From Balanoglossus misakiensis (lineage: Eukaryota > Hemichordata): DNA of 64,000 nucleotides. The DNA is taken from contig CM082592.2 of assembly GCA_040954595.2 (NCBI GenBank), positions 992,001-1,056,000 on the forward strand, written 5' to 3'. The position numbers and the translations under genes were made by a program. Below are positions 1-13,140 of this stretch, piece by piece; position 1 is the stretch's first letter; each line of letters begins with the position of its first letter. The notes under the pieces were generated by a model that worked only from the letters and a program-made list of their open reading frames with translations, had not been told where the DNA came from and made no database searches.

Positions 1-2883
1 CTGGTAACGTTGAACAAGTCGATTTTTCTACGGCCTGGCTCGGCTAAATCTCCGTCACAATATGACAGACACTAGCGTACGTTAGCAACGGTGATCAAGT
101 CAGATTTTCTACGGCATGGCTTGGATAAAGCCCGGCACTCTAGAGCAGAAACACGCGTACAGAGACCACGTTGATCAAGTCTGATCTCCTACGGCTTGGC
201 TCGACTAAAACCCCGGCACACTATGACAGACACTAGCGTTCGTTAGCAACGTTGATCAAGTCAGATTTCCTACGGCATGGCTTGGCTAAAGTCCTGGCAC
301 TCTAGAGCAGAAACACGCGTACAGAGACCACGTTGATCTACTCACATTTCCTTCGGCCTGGCACGGCTGATGCCCCGGCACTATATATAGGACACAGACT
401 GGCGTAAGTTAACAACGGTAATCACGTCGGGTTTCCTACGGCCTGGCTCAGCTGAAGCCCCGGCACTCTAGAGCAGAAACAGGCGTACATTGACCACGTT
501 GATCAAGTCAGATTTCCTACGGCGTGACTCGGCTGGTGCACCGGCTCTATATGACACAGACTGGCGTAAGTTATCAACAGTGATTACGTCGGATTTCCTA
601 CGGCCTGTTTAGCTGAAGCCCCGGCACTTTAGAGCGGAAACACGCGTACATTGACCACGATGATCAAGTCAGATCTCCTACGGCCTGGCTCGACTAAAAC
701 CCCGGCACACCATGACAGACACTAGCGTTCGTTAGCAACGGAGATCAAGTCGGATTTCCTTCGGCCTGGCTCTGCAAAAGACCCGACACTCTAGTACAAA
801 GACGTTGGCTAAGTCGGGCAAACCGAAGAGGGAAAGTCACAGCGGTTCAACACTTGACATTTGTTCGGGTAGGACTGCATTATTGCCTGTCAATTTATAG
901 AGAAAGCCCGAAATTAACCAGGGCGTTTCAAACACCGACGTTAATTGGGGGCACGGCCTGCAGTACTGCCGGGTAAGCTGACATCGGCGTACCGCATATA
1001 ATGTAGGGGGGGGAACAGAACGGTTCAATACTACATTTATTAGATATCAACTAATTTTGGACAATCATCTAAAATCTAAATCATTTTTTCATATTTGGAT
1101 ATCTGATGATGTATGAAATTTCCATTATATGTAAAAATGGTGCTGATTATAAAAAATGCATTCTGATTCAATACAAAATTGCGTTTTATTCGTTTTTGCA
1201 CCAAAAAGGTCATTTTTAGGCAAAACATTCTTTATTTTTTTAATTCGGTGACCTGATCATATATAAACAATTGCTTGTATGTTAAAAGTTTTTCTGACTT
1301 TTAAAAGCAGTGACACTGGCGGCATTCAACAGGAAAATAACAATTTTAGCCACAATTTGGTCTAAATGGTAAATTTTTGAAAATTACAAAAAATACCTGT
1401 TTTCTACATTTTCGGAAATCTGATGGAGTATAGAATGCTCTTCGTATGTATATATCGATACAAATTCCACAAAAGACCGTCTAATTTGGCTCACTGCAGA
1501 CAAAATTGCGTTTTACCAAATTTTCCTTGAAAATGTCATTTTTAGAAAAAAAAATTAAAAAACCTTTGTTCTTCGAATTTGGTGCCCTGATCATATATGA
1601 CATGTTGATTGTATGTTAAGACTTTCGACCACTCCAAAAATGCAGAGATATTGACGGAATTCAAGAAAAAATAGCCATTTTGCCCATATTTTGACAAAAA
1701 TGGTAAATTTTTAAAAAATCATAAAAAATTAACTCTTTTCTTATTTTTTCGGAAATATTATGGAGCATGAAGTGTCGTTCTCTTGTAAAAAGTGCTGCAA
1801 ATTCAAGAAAAGGCGGTATAATTTAAATCACCCAAGACAAAATTACCATTTTCGACTTGTTTTCGAAAAATTGTCTTTTTTACAAAATAAATAAGAATAA
1901 ATTCTTTTCTTAGTTTCTAACGGGTAGAGATACTTTCCACACGGGTTTTCTAACATTGAATTCCCGTTCATCAACTCAGATTTCCTACAGCATAAGTCGG
2001 CTAAAACCCTGACACTCTAGAGCAGAAACAGTTGCACACTGGTAACGTTGAACAAGTCGATTTTTCTACGGCCTGGCTCCGCTAAATGTCCGTCACAATA
2101 TGACAGACACTAGCGTACGTTAGCAACGGTGATCAAGTCAGATTTTCTACGGCATGGCTTGGATAAAGCCCCGGCACTCTAGAGCAGAAACACGCGTACA
2201 GAGACCACGTTGATCTACTCACATTTCCTTCGGCCTGGCACGGCTGATGCCCCGGCACTATATATAGGACACAGACTGGCGTAAGTTAACAACGGTAATC
2301 ACGTCGGGTTTCCTACGGCCTGGCTCAGCTGAAGCCCCGGCATTCTAGAGCAGAAACAGGCGTACATTGACCACGTTGATCAAGTCAGATTTCCTACGGC
2401 GTGACTCGGCTGGTGCACCGGCTCTATATGACACAGACTGGCGTAAGTTATCAACGGTGATTACGGCGGATGTCCTACGGCCTGGTTTAGCTGAAGCCCC
2501 GGCACTTTAGAGCGGAAACACGCGTACATTGACCACGATGATCAAGTCAGATCTCCTACGGCCTGGCCCGACTAAAACCCCGGCACACCATGACAGACAC
2601 TAGCGTTCGTTAGCAACGGTGATCAAGTCGGATTTCCTTCGGCCTGGCTCTGCAAAAGACCCGACACTCTAGTACAAAGACGTTGGCTAAGTCGGGCAAA
2701 CCGAAGAGGGAAAGTCACAGCGGGTCAACACTCGACATTTGTTCCGGTAGGACTGCATTATTGCCTGTCAATTTATAGAGAAAGCCCGAATTTAACCAGG
2801 GCGTTTCAAACACCGACGTTAGTTGGGGGCACGGCCTGCAGTACTGCCGGGTAAGCTGACATCGGCGTACCGCATATAATGTA

Positions 2884-2895
2884 GGGGGGGGGGGG
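2884..2895. repeat. Poly(G) tract at unit boundary (reference unit)
   Basis: Twelve G residues follow the conserved ataatgta. The same tract occurs at the same place in every unit, with lengths from 6 (39,960) to 16 (56,323); some copies are interrupted by one T (25,547) or one A (35,644). It is used here as the unit start. Confidence 0.95.
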
Positions 2896-3850
2896 AACAG
2901 AACGGTTCAATACTACATTTATTAGATATCAGCTAATTTTGGACAATCATCTAAAATCTAAATCATTTTTTAATATTTGGATATCTGATGATGTATTAAA
3001 TTTCCATTACATGTAAAAATGGTGCTGATTATAAAAAATGCATTCTGATTTAATACAAAATTGCGTTTTATTCGTTTTTGCACCAAAAAGGTCATTTTTA
3101 GGCAAAACATTCTTTATTTTTTAAATTCGGCGACCTGATCATATATAAACAATTGCTTGTATGTTAAAAGTTTTTATGACTTTTAAAAGCAGTGACACTG
3201 GCGGCATTCAACACGAAAATAACAATTTTAGCCACAATTTGGTCAAAATGGTAAATTTTTGAAAATTACAAAAAAATACCTGTTTTCTACATTTTCGGAA
3301 ATCTGATGGAGTATAGAATGCTCTTCGTATGTATATATCGATACAAATTCCACAAAAGACCGTCTAATTTGGCTCACTGCAGACAAAATTGCGTTTTACC
3401 AAATTTTCCTTGAAAATGTCATTTTTAGAAGAAAAAAAATAAAAAAACCTTTGTTCTTCGAATTTGGTGCCCTGATCATATATGACATGTTGATTGTATG
3501 TTAAAACTTTCGACCACTCCAAAAATGCAGATATATTGACGGAATTCAAGAAAAAATAGCCATTTTGGCCATATTTTGACAAAAATGGTAAATTTTTAAA
3601 AAATCATAAAAAAATAACTCTTTTCTTCATTTTCCGAAATATTATGGAGCATGAAGTGTCGTTCTCTTGTAAGAAGTGCAGCAAATTCCAGAAAAGGCGG
3701 TATAATTTGAATCACCCAAGACAAAATTACCATTTTCGACTTTTTTTCGAAAAATTGTCTTTTTTACAAAATAAATAAGAATAAATTCTTTTCTTAGTTT
3801 CAAACGGGTAGAGATACTTTCCACACGGGTTTTCTAACATTGAATTCCCA
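2896..3850. repeat. Satellite domain A (reference unit): three diverged AT-rich subrepeats
   Basis: About 955 bp, strongly AT-rich, made of three diverged tandem subrepeats. Matching anchors are 'atatctgatg' near 2981, 'aatctgatgg' near 3300 and 'aatattatgg' near 3638, spacing 319 and 338 bp. A second anchor, 'caaaatt' followed by a T-rich run, recurs near 3053, 3382 and 3720. A third, 'cctgatcatata', occurs near 3135 and 3471. The first subrepeat is shortened at its left end. The subrepeats are too diverged for a recent origin. Confidence 0.85.
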
Positions 3851-4728
3851 TTCATCAACTCAGATTTCCTACAGCATAAGTCGGCTAAAACCCTGACACT
3901 CTAGAGCAGAAACAGTTGCACACTGGTAACGTTGAACATGTCGATTTTTCTACGGCCTGGCTCTGCTAAATCACCGTCACAATATGACAGACACTAGCGT
4001 ACGTTAGCAACGGTGATCAAGTCAGATTTTCTACGGCATGGCTTGGATAAAGCCCCGGCACTCTAGAGCAGAAACACGCGTACAGAGACCACGTTGATCA
4101 AGTCTGATCTCCTACGGCTTGGCTCGACTAAAACCATGGCACACTTTGACAGACATTAGCGTTCGTTAGCAACGTTGATCAAGTCAGATTGCCTACGGCA
4201 TGGCTTGGCTAAAGCCCTGGCACTCTAGAGCAGAAACACGCGTACAGAGACCACGTTGATCTACTCACATTTCCTTCGGCCTGGCACGGCTGATGCCCCG
4301 GCACTATATATAGGACACAGACTGGCGTAAGTTAACAACGGTAATCACGTCGGGTTTCCTACGGCCTGGCTCAGCTGAAGCCCCGGCACTCTAGAGCAGA
4401 AACAGGCGTACATTGACCACGTTGATCAAGTCAGATTTCCTACGGCGTGACTCGGCTGGTGCACCGGCTCTATATGACACAGACTGGCGCAAGTTATCAA
4501 CGGTGATTACGTCGGATTTCCTACGGCCTGGTTTAGCTGAAGCCCCGGCACTTTAGAGCGGAAACACGCGTACATTGACCACGATGATCAAGTCAGATCT
4601 CCTACGGCCTGGCTCGACTAAAACCCCGGCACACCATGACAGACACTAGCGTTCGTTAGCAACGGTGATCAAGTCGGATTTCCTTCGGCCTGGCTCTGCA
4701 AAAGACCCGACACTCTAGTACAAAGACG
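3851..4728. repeat. Satellite domain B (reference unit): eleven ~82-bp monomers in alternating types
   Basis: Each monomer begins with a form of 'gttgatcaagtcagatttcctacgg' (first 20 bases: gttgatcaagtcagatttcc) and has a G+C-rich middle. Odd monomers end in 'ctctagagcagaaacacgcg' plus an acattgaccac-type tail. Even monomers end in 'atgacagacactagcgt' plus a gttagcaac-type tail. The alternation is regular over all eleven, so the working period is a dimer of about 163 bp. The last monomer is partial and runs into domain C. Confidence 0.9.
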
Positions 4729-4928
4729 TTGGCTAAGTCGGGCAAACCGAACAGGGAAAGTCACAGCGGGTCAACACTCGACATTTGTTCCGGTAGGACT
4801 GCATTATTGCCTGTCAATTTATAGAGAAAGCCCGAATTTAACCAGGGCGTTTCAAACACCGACGTTAGTTGGGGCACGGCCTTCAGTACTGCCGGGTAAG
4901 CTGACATCAGCGTACCGCATATAATGTA
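4729..4928. repeat. Satellite domain C (reference unit): 200-bp segment without subrepeats
   Basis: A well-conserved stretch from 'ttggctaagtcgggc' to 'ataatgta' before the next G tract. It shows no internal repeat and no domain I recognise. Its minus strand is open for about 60 codons in many units because the poly(G) reads as prolines, but the frame shifts with tract length. Confidence 0.8.
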
Positions 4929-7900
4929 GGGGGGGGGAACAGAACGGTTAAATACTACATTTATCAGATATCAGCTAATTTTGGACAATCATCTAAAATG
5001 TAAATCATCTTTTCATATTTGGATATCTGATGATGTATGAAATTTCCAATATATGTAAAAATGGTGCTGATTATAAAAAATGCACTCTGAATGAGCTGAT
5101 TTAATACAAAATTGCGTTTTTGCACCAAAAAGGTCATTTTTAGGCAAAACATTCTTTATTTTTTTTAATTCGGTGACCTGATCATATATAAACAATTGCT
5201 TGTATGTTAAACGTTTTTATGACTTTTAAAAGCAGTGACACTGGCGGCATTCAACACGAAAATAACAATTTTAGCCACAATTTGGTCAAAATGGTAAATT
5301 TTTGAAAATTACAAAAAAGACCTGTTTTCTACATTTTCGGAAATCTGATGGAGTATAGAATGCTCTTCGTATGTATATATCGATACAAATTCCACAAAAG
5401 ACCGTCTAATTTGGCTCACTGCAGACAAAATTGCTTTTTACCAAATTTTCCTTGAAAATGTCATTTTTAGAAAACAAACTAAAAAAACCTTTGTTCTTCG
5501 AATTTGGTGCCCTGATCATATATGACATGTTGATTGTATGTTAAAACTTTCGACCACTCCAAAAATGCAGAGATATTGACGGAATTTAATAAAAAATAGC
5601 CATTTTGGCCATATTTTGACAAAAAAGGTAAATTTTTAAAAAATCATAAAAAATTAACTCTTTTCTTCATTTTCGGAAATATTATGGAGCATGAAGTGTC
5701 GTTCTCTTGTAAAAAGTGCTGCAAATTGCAGAAAAGGCTGTATAATTTGAATCACCCAAGACAAAATTACCATTTTCGACTTTTTTTTCGAAAAATTGTC
5801 TTTTTTACAAAATAAATAAGAATAAATTCTTTTCTTAGTTTCAAACGGGTAGAGATACTTTCCACACGGGTTTTCTAACATTGAATTCCCGTTCATCAAC
5901 TCAGATTTCCTACAGCATAAGTCGGCTAAAATCCTGACACTCTAGAGCAGAAACAGTTGCACACTGGTAACGTTGAACAAGTCGATTTTTCTACGGCCTG
6001 GCTCGGCTAAATCTTCGTCACAATATGACAGACACTATCGTACGTTAGCAACGGTGATCAAGTCAGATTTTCTACGGCATGGCTTGGATAAAGCCCCGGC
6101 ACTCTAGAGCAGAAACACGCGTACAGAGACCACGTTGATCAAGTCTGATCTCCTACGGCTTGGCTCGACTAAAACCCCGGCACACTATGACAGACACTAG
6201 CGTTCGTTAGCAACGTTGATCAAGTCAGATTTCCTACGGCATGGCTTGGCTAAAGCCCTGGCACTCTAGAGCAGAAACACGCGTACAAAAACCACGTTGA
6301 TCTACTCACATTTCCTTCGGCCTGGCACGGCTGATGCCCCGCCACTATATATAGGACACAGACTGGCGTAAGTTAACAACGGTAATCACGTCGGGTTTCC
6401 TACGGCCTGGCTCAGCTGAAGCCCCGGCGCTCTAGAGCAGAAACAGGCGTACATTGACCACGTTGATCAAGTCAGATTTCCTACGGCGTGACTCGGCTGG
6501 TGCACCGGCTCTATATGACACAGACTGGCGTAAGTTATCAACGGTGATTACGTCGGATTTCCTACGGCCTGGTTTAGCTGAAGCCCCGGCACTTTAGAGC
6601 GGAAACACGCGTACATTGACCACGCTGATCAAGTCAGATCTCCTACGGCCTGGCTCGACTAAAACCCCGGCACACCATGACAGACACTAGCGTTCGTTAG
6701 CAACGGTGATCAAGTCGGATTTCCTTCGGCCTGGCTCTGCAAAAGACCCGACACTCTAGTACAAAGACGTTGGCTAAGTCGGGCAAACCGAACAGGGAAA
6801 GTCACAGCGGGTCAACACTCGACATTTGTTCCGGTAGGACTGCATTATTGCCTGTCAATTTATAGAGAAAGCCCGAATTTAACCAGGGCGTTTCAAACAC
6901 CGACGTTAGTTGGGGGCACGGCCTGCAGTACTGCCGGGTAAGCTGACATCGGCGTACCGCATATAATGTAGGGGGGGGGGGAACAGAACGGTTCAATACT
7001 ACATTTATTAGATATCAGCTAATTTTGGACAATCATCTAAAATGTAAATCATCTTTTCATATTTGGATATCTGATGATGTATGACATTTCCATTATATGT
7101 AAAAATGGTGCTGATTATAAAAATGCACTCTGAATGAGCTGATTTAATGCAAAATTGCGTTTTATTCGTTTTTGCACCAAAAAGGTCATTTTTAGGCAAA
7201 ACATTCTTTATTTTTTTAATTCGGTGACCTGATCATATATAAACAATTGCTTGTATGTTAAAAGTTTTTATGACTTTTAAAAGCAGTGACACTGGCGGCA
7301 TTCAACACGAAAATAACAATTTTAGCCACAATTTGGTCAAAATGGTAAATTTTTGAAAATTACAAAAAATACCTGTTTTCTACATTTTCGGAAATCTGAT
7401 GGAGTATAGAATGCTCTTCGTATGTATATATCGATACAAATTCCACAAAAGACCGTCTAATTTGACTCACTGCAGACAAAATTGCGTTTTACAAAATTTT
7501 CCTTGAAAATGTCATTTTTAGAAAAAAAAAATAAAAAAACCTTTTATCTTCGAATTTGGTGCCCTGATCATATATGACATGTTGATTGTATGTTAAAACT
7601 TTCGACCACTCCAAAAATGCAGAGATATTGACGGAATTCAAGAAAAAATAGCCATTTTGGCCATATTTTGACAAAAATGGTAAATTTTTAAAAAATCATA
7701 AAAAATTAACTCTTTTCTTCATTTTCGGAAATATTATGGAGCATGAAGTGTCGTTCTCTTGTAAAAAGTGCTGCAAATTCCAGAAAAGGCGGTATAATTT
7801 GAATCACCCAAGACAAAATTACCATTTTCGACTTTTTTTTCGAAAAATTGTCTTTTTTACAAAATAAATAAGATATAATTCTTTTCTTAGTTTCAAACGG

Positions 7901-10621
7901 GTAGAGATACTTTCCACACGGGTTTTCTAACATTGAATTCCCGTTCATCAACTCAGATTTCCTACAAGTCGGCTAAAACCTTGACACTCTAGAACAGAAA
8001 CAGTTGCACACTGGTAACGTTGAACAAGTCGATTTTTCTACGGCCTGGCTCGGCTAAATCTCCGTCACAATATGACAGACACTAGCGTAGGTTAGCAACG
8101 GTGATCAAGTCAGATTTTCTACGGCATGGCTTGGATAAAGCCCCGGCACTCTAGAGCAGAAACACGCGTACAGAGACCACGTTGATCAAGTCTGATCTCC
8201 TACGGCTTGGCTCGACTAAAACCCCGGCACACTATGACAGACACTAGCGTTCGTTAGCAACGTTGATCAAGTCAGATTTCCTACGGCATGGCTTTGCTAA
8301 AGCCCTGACACTCTAGAGCAGAAACACGCGTACAGAGACCACGTTGATCTACTCACACTTCCTTCGGCCTGGCACGGCTGATGCCCCGGCACTATATATA
8401 GGACACAGACTGGCGTAAGTTAACAACGGTAATCACGTCGGGTTTCCTACTGCCTGGCTCAGCTGAAGCCCCGGCTCTCTAGAGCAGAAACAGGCGTACA
8501 TTGACCACGTTGATCAAGTCAGATTTCCTACGGCGTGACTCGGCTGGTGCACCGGCTCTATATGACACAGACTGGCGTAAGTTATCAACGGTGATTACGT
8601 CGGATTTCCTACGGCCTGGTTTAGCTGAAGCCCCGGCACTTTAGAGCGGAAACACGCGTACATTGACCACGATGATCAAGTCAGATCTCCTACGGCCTGG
8701 CTCGACTAAAACCCCGGCACACCATGACAGACACTAGCGTTCGTTAGCAACGGTGATCAAGTCGGATTTCCTTCGGCCTGGCTCTGCAAAAGACCCGACA
8801 CTCTAGTACAAAGACGTTGGCTAAGTCGGGCAAACCGAACAGGGGAAGTCACAGCGGGTCAACACTCGACATTTGTTCCGGTAGGACTGCATTATTGCCT
8901 GTCAATTTATAGAGAAAGCCCGAATTTAACCAGGGCGTTTCAAACACCGACGTTAGTTGGGGGCACGGCCTGCAGTACTGCCGGGTAAGCTGACATCAGC
9001 GTACCGCATATAATGTAGGGGGGGGGGGGGAACAGAACGGTTAAATACTACATTTATCAGATATCAGCTAATTTTGGACAATCATCTAAAATGTAAATCA
9101 TCTTTTCATTTTTGGATATCTGATGATGTATGAAATTTCCAATATATGTAAAAATGGTGCTGATTATAAAAAATGCACTCTGAATGAGCTGATTTAATAC
9201 AAAATTGCGTTTTATTCGTTTTTGCACCAAAAAGGTCATTTTTAGGCAAAACATTCTTTATTTTTTTAATTCGGTGACCTGATCATATATAAGCAATTGC
9301 TTGCATGTTAAAAGTTTTTATGACTTTTAAAAGCAGTGACACTGGCGGCATTCAACACGAAAATAACAATTTTAACCACAATTTGGTCAAAATGGTAAAT
9401 TTTTGAAAATTACAAAAAATACCTGTTTTCTACATTTTCGGAAATCTGATGGAGTATAGAATGCTCTTCGTATATATATATCGATACAAATTCCACAAAA
9501 GACCGTCTAATTTGGCTCACTGCAGACAAAATTGCGTTTTACCAAATTTTCCTTGAAAATGTCATTTTTAGAAAAATAAAATAAAAAAACCTTCGTTCTT
9601 CGAATTTGGTGCCCTGATCATATATGATATGTTGATTGTATGTTAAAACTTTCGACCACTCCAAAAATGCAGAGATATTGACGGAATTCAAGAAAAAATA
9701 GCCATTTTGGCCATATTTTGACAAAATGGTACATTTTTAAAAAATCATAAAAAATAAACTCTTTTCTTCATTTTCGGAAATATTATGGAGCATGAAGTGT
9801 CGTTCTCTTGTAAAAAGTGCTGCAAATTCCAGAAAATGTGGTATAATTTGAATCACCCAAGACAAAATTACCATTTTCGACTTGTTTTCGAAAAATTGTC
9901 TTTTTTTACAAAATAAATAAGAATAAATTCTTTTCTTAGTTTCAAACGGGTAGAGATACTTTCCACACGGGTTTTCTAACATTGAATTCCCGTTCATCAA
10001 CTCAGATTTCCTACAGCATAAGTCGGCTAAAACCCTGACACTCTAGAGCAGAAACAGTTGCACACTGGTAACGTTGAACAAGTCGATTTTTCTACGACCT
10101 GGCTCGGCTAAATCTCCGTCACAATATGACAGACACTAGCGTACGTTAGCAACGGTGATCAAGTCAGATTTTCTACGGCATGGCTTGGATAAAGCCCCGG
10201 CACTCTAGAGCAAAAACACGCGTACAGAGACCACGTTGATCAATTCTGATCTCCTACGGCTTGGCTCGACTAAAACCCCGGCACACTATGACAGACACTA
10301 GCGTTCGTTAGCAACTTTGATCAAGTCAGATTTCCTACGGCATGGCTTAGCTAAAGCCCTGGCACTCTAGAGCAGAAACACGCGTACAGAGACCACGTTG
10401 ATCTTCTCACATTTCCTTCGGCCTGGCACGGCTGATGCCCCGGCACTATATATAGGACACAGACTGGCGTAAGTTAACAACGGTAATCACGTCGGGTTTC
10501 CTACGGCTTGGCTCAGCTGAAGCCCCGGCATTCTAGAGCAGAAACAGGCGTACATTGACCACGTTGATCAAGTCAGATTTCCTACGGCGTGACTCGGCTG
10601 GTGCACCGGCTCTATATGACA

Positions 10622-10634
10622 CAGACTGGCGTAA
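10622..10634. repeat. Target-site duplication of LINE 1, left copy
   Basis: 'cagactggcgtaa' directly abuts the LINE poly(A) (T run on this strand). An identical copy is at 15,654-15,666. It lies in the eighth domain B monomer. Confidence 0.9.
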
Positions 10635-10714
10635 TTTTTTTTTTCTTTATCTTTTATTAAAAAAACTTTCAGTGTTACATTAACATATCAAAAAAAAAGA
10701 AACCAACCGAAAAC
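10635..10714 (-). other. LINE 1 3' UTR with polyadenylation signal and poly(A) tail
   Basis: About 80 bp between the ORF2 stop and the target-site duplication. On the minus strand it carries AATAAA (10,653-10,658) and ends in ten A residues (10,644-10,635). Confidence 0.8.
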
Positions 10715-13140
10715 TCACATCATAGATATAATAGCTTCAAAAATTCTTGCACTTTCTGAATTATTGCATATTTCCTTGTATACCTTGTATCTCAATATGA
10801 ATTCGTATTTTACCAGCACCATTAAAGGTGCTCTGGTTTCACTTAGCCAGTATTTATGTATACTCCATTTGCAAACTAAAATCAATAAATTTACAATATT
10901 TTCTTCAGATTTCGAAAGCATAACACTTCTAATGCAATTGAAAATTATATGAGCGCTTTGTAAAACAAAATCTTTACAAAAAAGTTGCCGAATTATGCGC
11001 TCGATTTTTGCCCAAAGTGATGTGGCTATAGTACAACGCACGTACTTGTGCTCAAGAGACTCTGGTATCTTACAAAGTTCACAATCCACACTGCTGCTCT
11101 TATTCCAATAAAACAAATACTTATTACATGGCAACAACCTGTGTAAAAGTTTCCATTGAAATTCCCGCAACTTTGTTTCCTTAGTTATTGCGTGTATGTT
11201 CTTCCAGACCGTTTCACTTTCTTTTGTAGTCTGGTTTGGTACCTCCAGTAATGTGTACCATTTGTTAAGTTTATCCACTTTTGGACTCCTTTGTGGAATG
11301 TTCGCATAAATGGCTTTACACGTAACGTTATTGATGGAAATCCAGTGTTTTCCATCCCAAATACCGTATTTACAATTTTTCAAGGATTTGTAGAAAAAGT
11401 GAAACTTGCTACACCATTTCAAAATTACATTTCTGTTTCCTTTGATGTTTTCACTTGCACTGTACCACGCATTTAAAACCTTGACGTAAAATTCAGGGAT
11501 CGCAGACTCTAAAGCCTTTGGTAGTGATTCCCAGAAAATGTTGTGCTGAATAAGATTACATGACTGAAGGTCATCCATTTGTAAATAATGCCATGGTATA
11601 GCAGACCAAGTGTTGCCTTTACACAAGACCAGTCTCTTGACCCATACTGCATAAAGAGAATCAATTTGCTTGTCTAAGTTGACACATCTGATGCCACCTT
11701 TGTCATAATCACTCTGAAGTATTACATTGCTTATATTTCGTTTTCTTCTTATAAAACCATCAATTAGCTTTCGAACAACACACTTAATGCCTTCAGGTAT
11801 TCCAATCACTGATGTCAAAAACAAAATCTGTGAAATTGCAAAAACCTTCGTAATCATCACTCTCCCATAAAACGTAAGCCTTCTCCTTTCCCACATTTGT
11901 AGCACCTTTTTCAGTTTATCAATCTTAGGCTCCCAGTTAAGTTTGTTACATTTCTCAGTGTCATAGCCAAAATAAACACCAAGCGTTTTGATGGGCTCAT
12001 TTGTCCATTCAACATTTCCCATCTTCTTTTCACTATTTCTGTTTTTTCCAACCCACATTGCCTTCGTTTTCTTGTTGCTCATTTTTAAACCACCACACTG
12101 ATGAAAATCATCCATAACTTTAAAAACATTTTCTAATGACCGACCATCCCTTGTAAAAATAGTGGTGTCGTCGGCAAATAATGAAATCTTCGCTGTATTA
12201 TTACCATATAAGGGGATCCCGTTGATCTCCCCGTGTTGTCTTATTTTACATGCAAGTACTTCGATCACAAGTAAAAACAATAAAGCCGAGAGGGAACATC
12301 CCTGTCGAACACCTCTATGTAATGAAAAGTATCCAGAGCACCATCCCTTATAAACAATACAACTAGAAATATTACTATATAAAACTTCAATCCAGCGTAT
12401 AAAGCCTGGACCAAAATTCATCTTTTTAAGCACGCTATACAAAAATTTCCAATTTACACTGTCAAACGCTTTCTCATAATCTACAAAAAGGATCGCTCCT
12501 TCCAAACGCCGCTTTTTAGTGTAGTCTAGAACATCGGAGATCAGGCGAATGTTTTCTCCAATAAAACGGCCTTTCATATAGCCTGTCTGATCTCTATGGA
12601 TAATTGTAGGTAAAACACATTTGAGTCTGTTTGATAATGCCTTAGTGGCAATTTTGTTGTCAATGTTTAAAAGCGACACAGGCCTCCAATTATTCAAGTC
12701 ATTTTCATCTCCCTTTTTATACAACAATGTAATAATACCTCTTTTTTGTGTAGCAGAAAGTTCCCCTGACGACCAGGCTTCATTGAGAGATGAAGTGACA
12801 AATGTTTTTATTTCTGACCAAAAGAAAAGAAAAAATTCGACCGAAAGTCCATCACATCCCGGAGACTTGTTAGCTGCCATGGTCTTCAAAGCGCGCAAAC
12901 ATTCCCTTTCCGTTAAATTACCTTCGCACTGTTCACTTTGTAGAGCTGTTAGTCCTGGTAAACTGCTATTTTCCAAAAAATCGTCAATCGACTGATGGCA
13001 ACATTTTCGCTGATAGATCGTCTCGTAGAATTCTCTTTGTTCCCGCAGAATCTCGTCCGTTTTTGTCACACACTTTCCACTTCTGGTCACCAGCTCCTTA
13101 ATTTCCTTTTTTCCTGCATTTCGCTTTTCTAATGATAAAA
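10715..13140 (-). CDS. LINE 1 ORF2, downstream part: reverse transcriptase and C-terminal zinc motif
   Basis: About 800 codons that continue ORF2 in a shifted frame; the annotated open frame extends to 13,174. The RT copies element RNA into DNA at the nicked target in the nucleus. Visible RT landmarks are 'NNWRPVSLLN', 'DQTGYMKGRF', 'FVDYEKAFDSV', 'RGVRQGCSLSALLF' and the catalytic FADD at about 12,178-12,167 (residue ~333 of this frame), so both active-site aspartates are present. A late 'CELC...H...C' motif (plus-strand 11,020-11,095) is typical of L1-type ORF2 C termini. There is no RNase H. The stop is at 10,715. The junction to the endonuclease part is a one-base frameshift in a T run, which could be a real mutation or a sequencing error. 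Confidence 0.92.

Larger units (their letters stand above)
1..10634. repeat. 2.05-kb satellite array, block I
   Basis: Five complete or nearly complete units plus the right part of an earlier one. Units start at the poly(G) tracts at 1006, 2884, 4929, 6971 and 9018, giving lengths of 1878, 2045, 2042 and 2047 bp; the unit starting at 9018 is split by a LINE at 10,635. Positions 1-1005 are domain B and C of the unit to the left. The 1878-bp unit lacks one 163-bp domain B dimer. Short minus-strand open frames recur in each unit but are broken by homopolymer changes and are not called as genes. The tandem order is read directly from the sequence; a centromeric or other chromosomal role is not established. 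Confidence 0.97.

Noticed and set aside
3851-4728. Domain B as a CRISPR array
   Set aside because: The repeats are ~82 bp, contiguous and diverged, with no spacers, and the context is an animal genome.
2884-4928. CENP-B box in the satellite unit
   Set aside because: Looked for TTCG-N4-A-N2-CGGG on both strands in a reference unit and found no clear match, so a centromeric role is not claimed.
5654-5899. Recurrent minus-strand open frame of about 80 codons ('MMNGNSMLENPCGKYLYPF') in domain A of many units
   Set aside because: It recurs because the DNA repeats. Poly(T) length changes shift the frame from unit to unit, and there is no recognisable domain.
6802-6996. Recurrent minus-strand frame of about 64 codons with a proline run, in domain C
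   Set aside because: The prolines come from the poly(G) tract, whose length varies freely between units. No selection on the frame is visible.
12621-12995. 124-codon plus-strand frame within LINE 1 ORF2
   Set aside because: Antisense shadow of the reverse transcriptase region.
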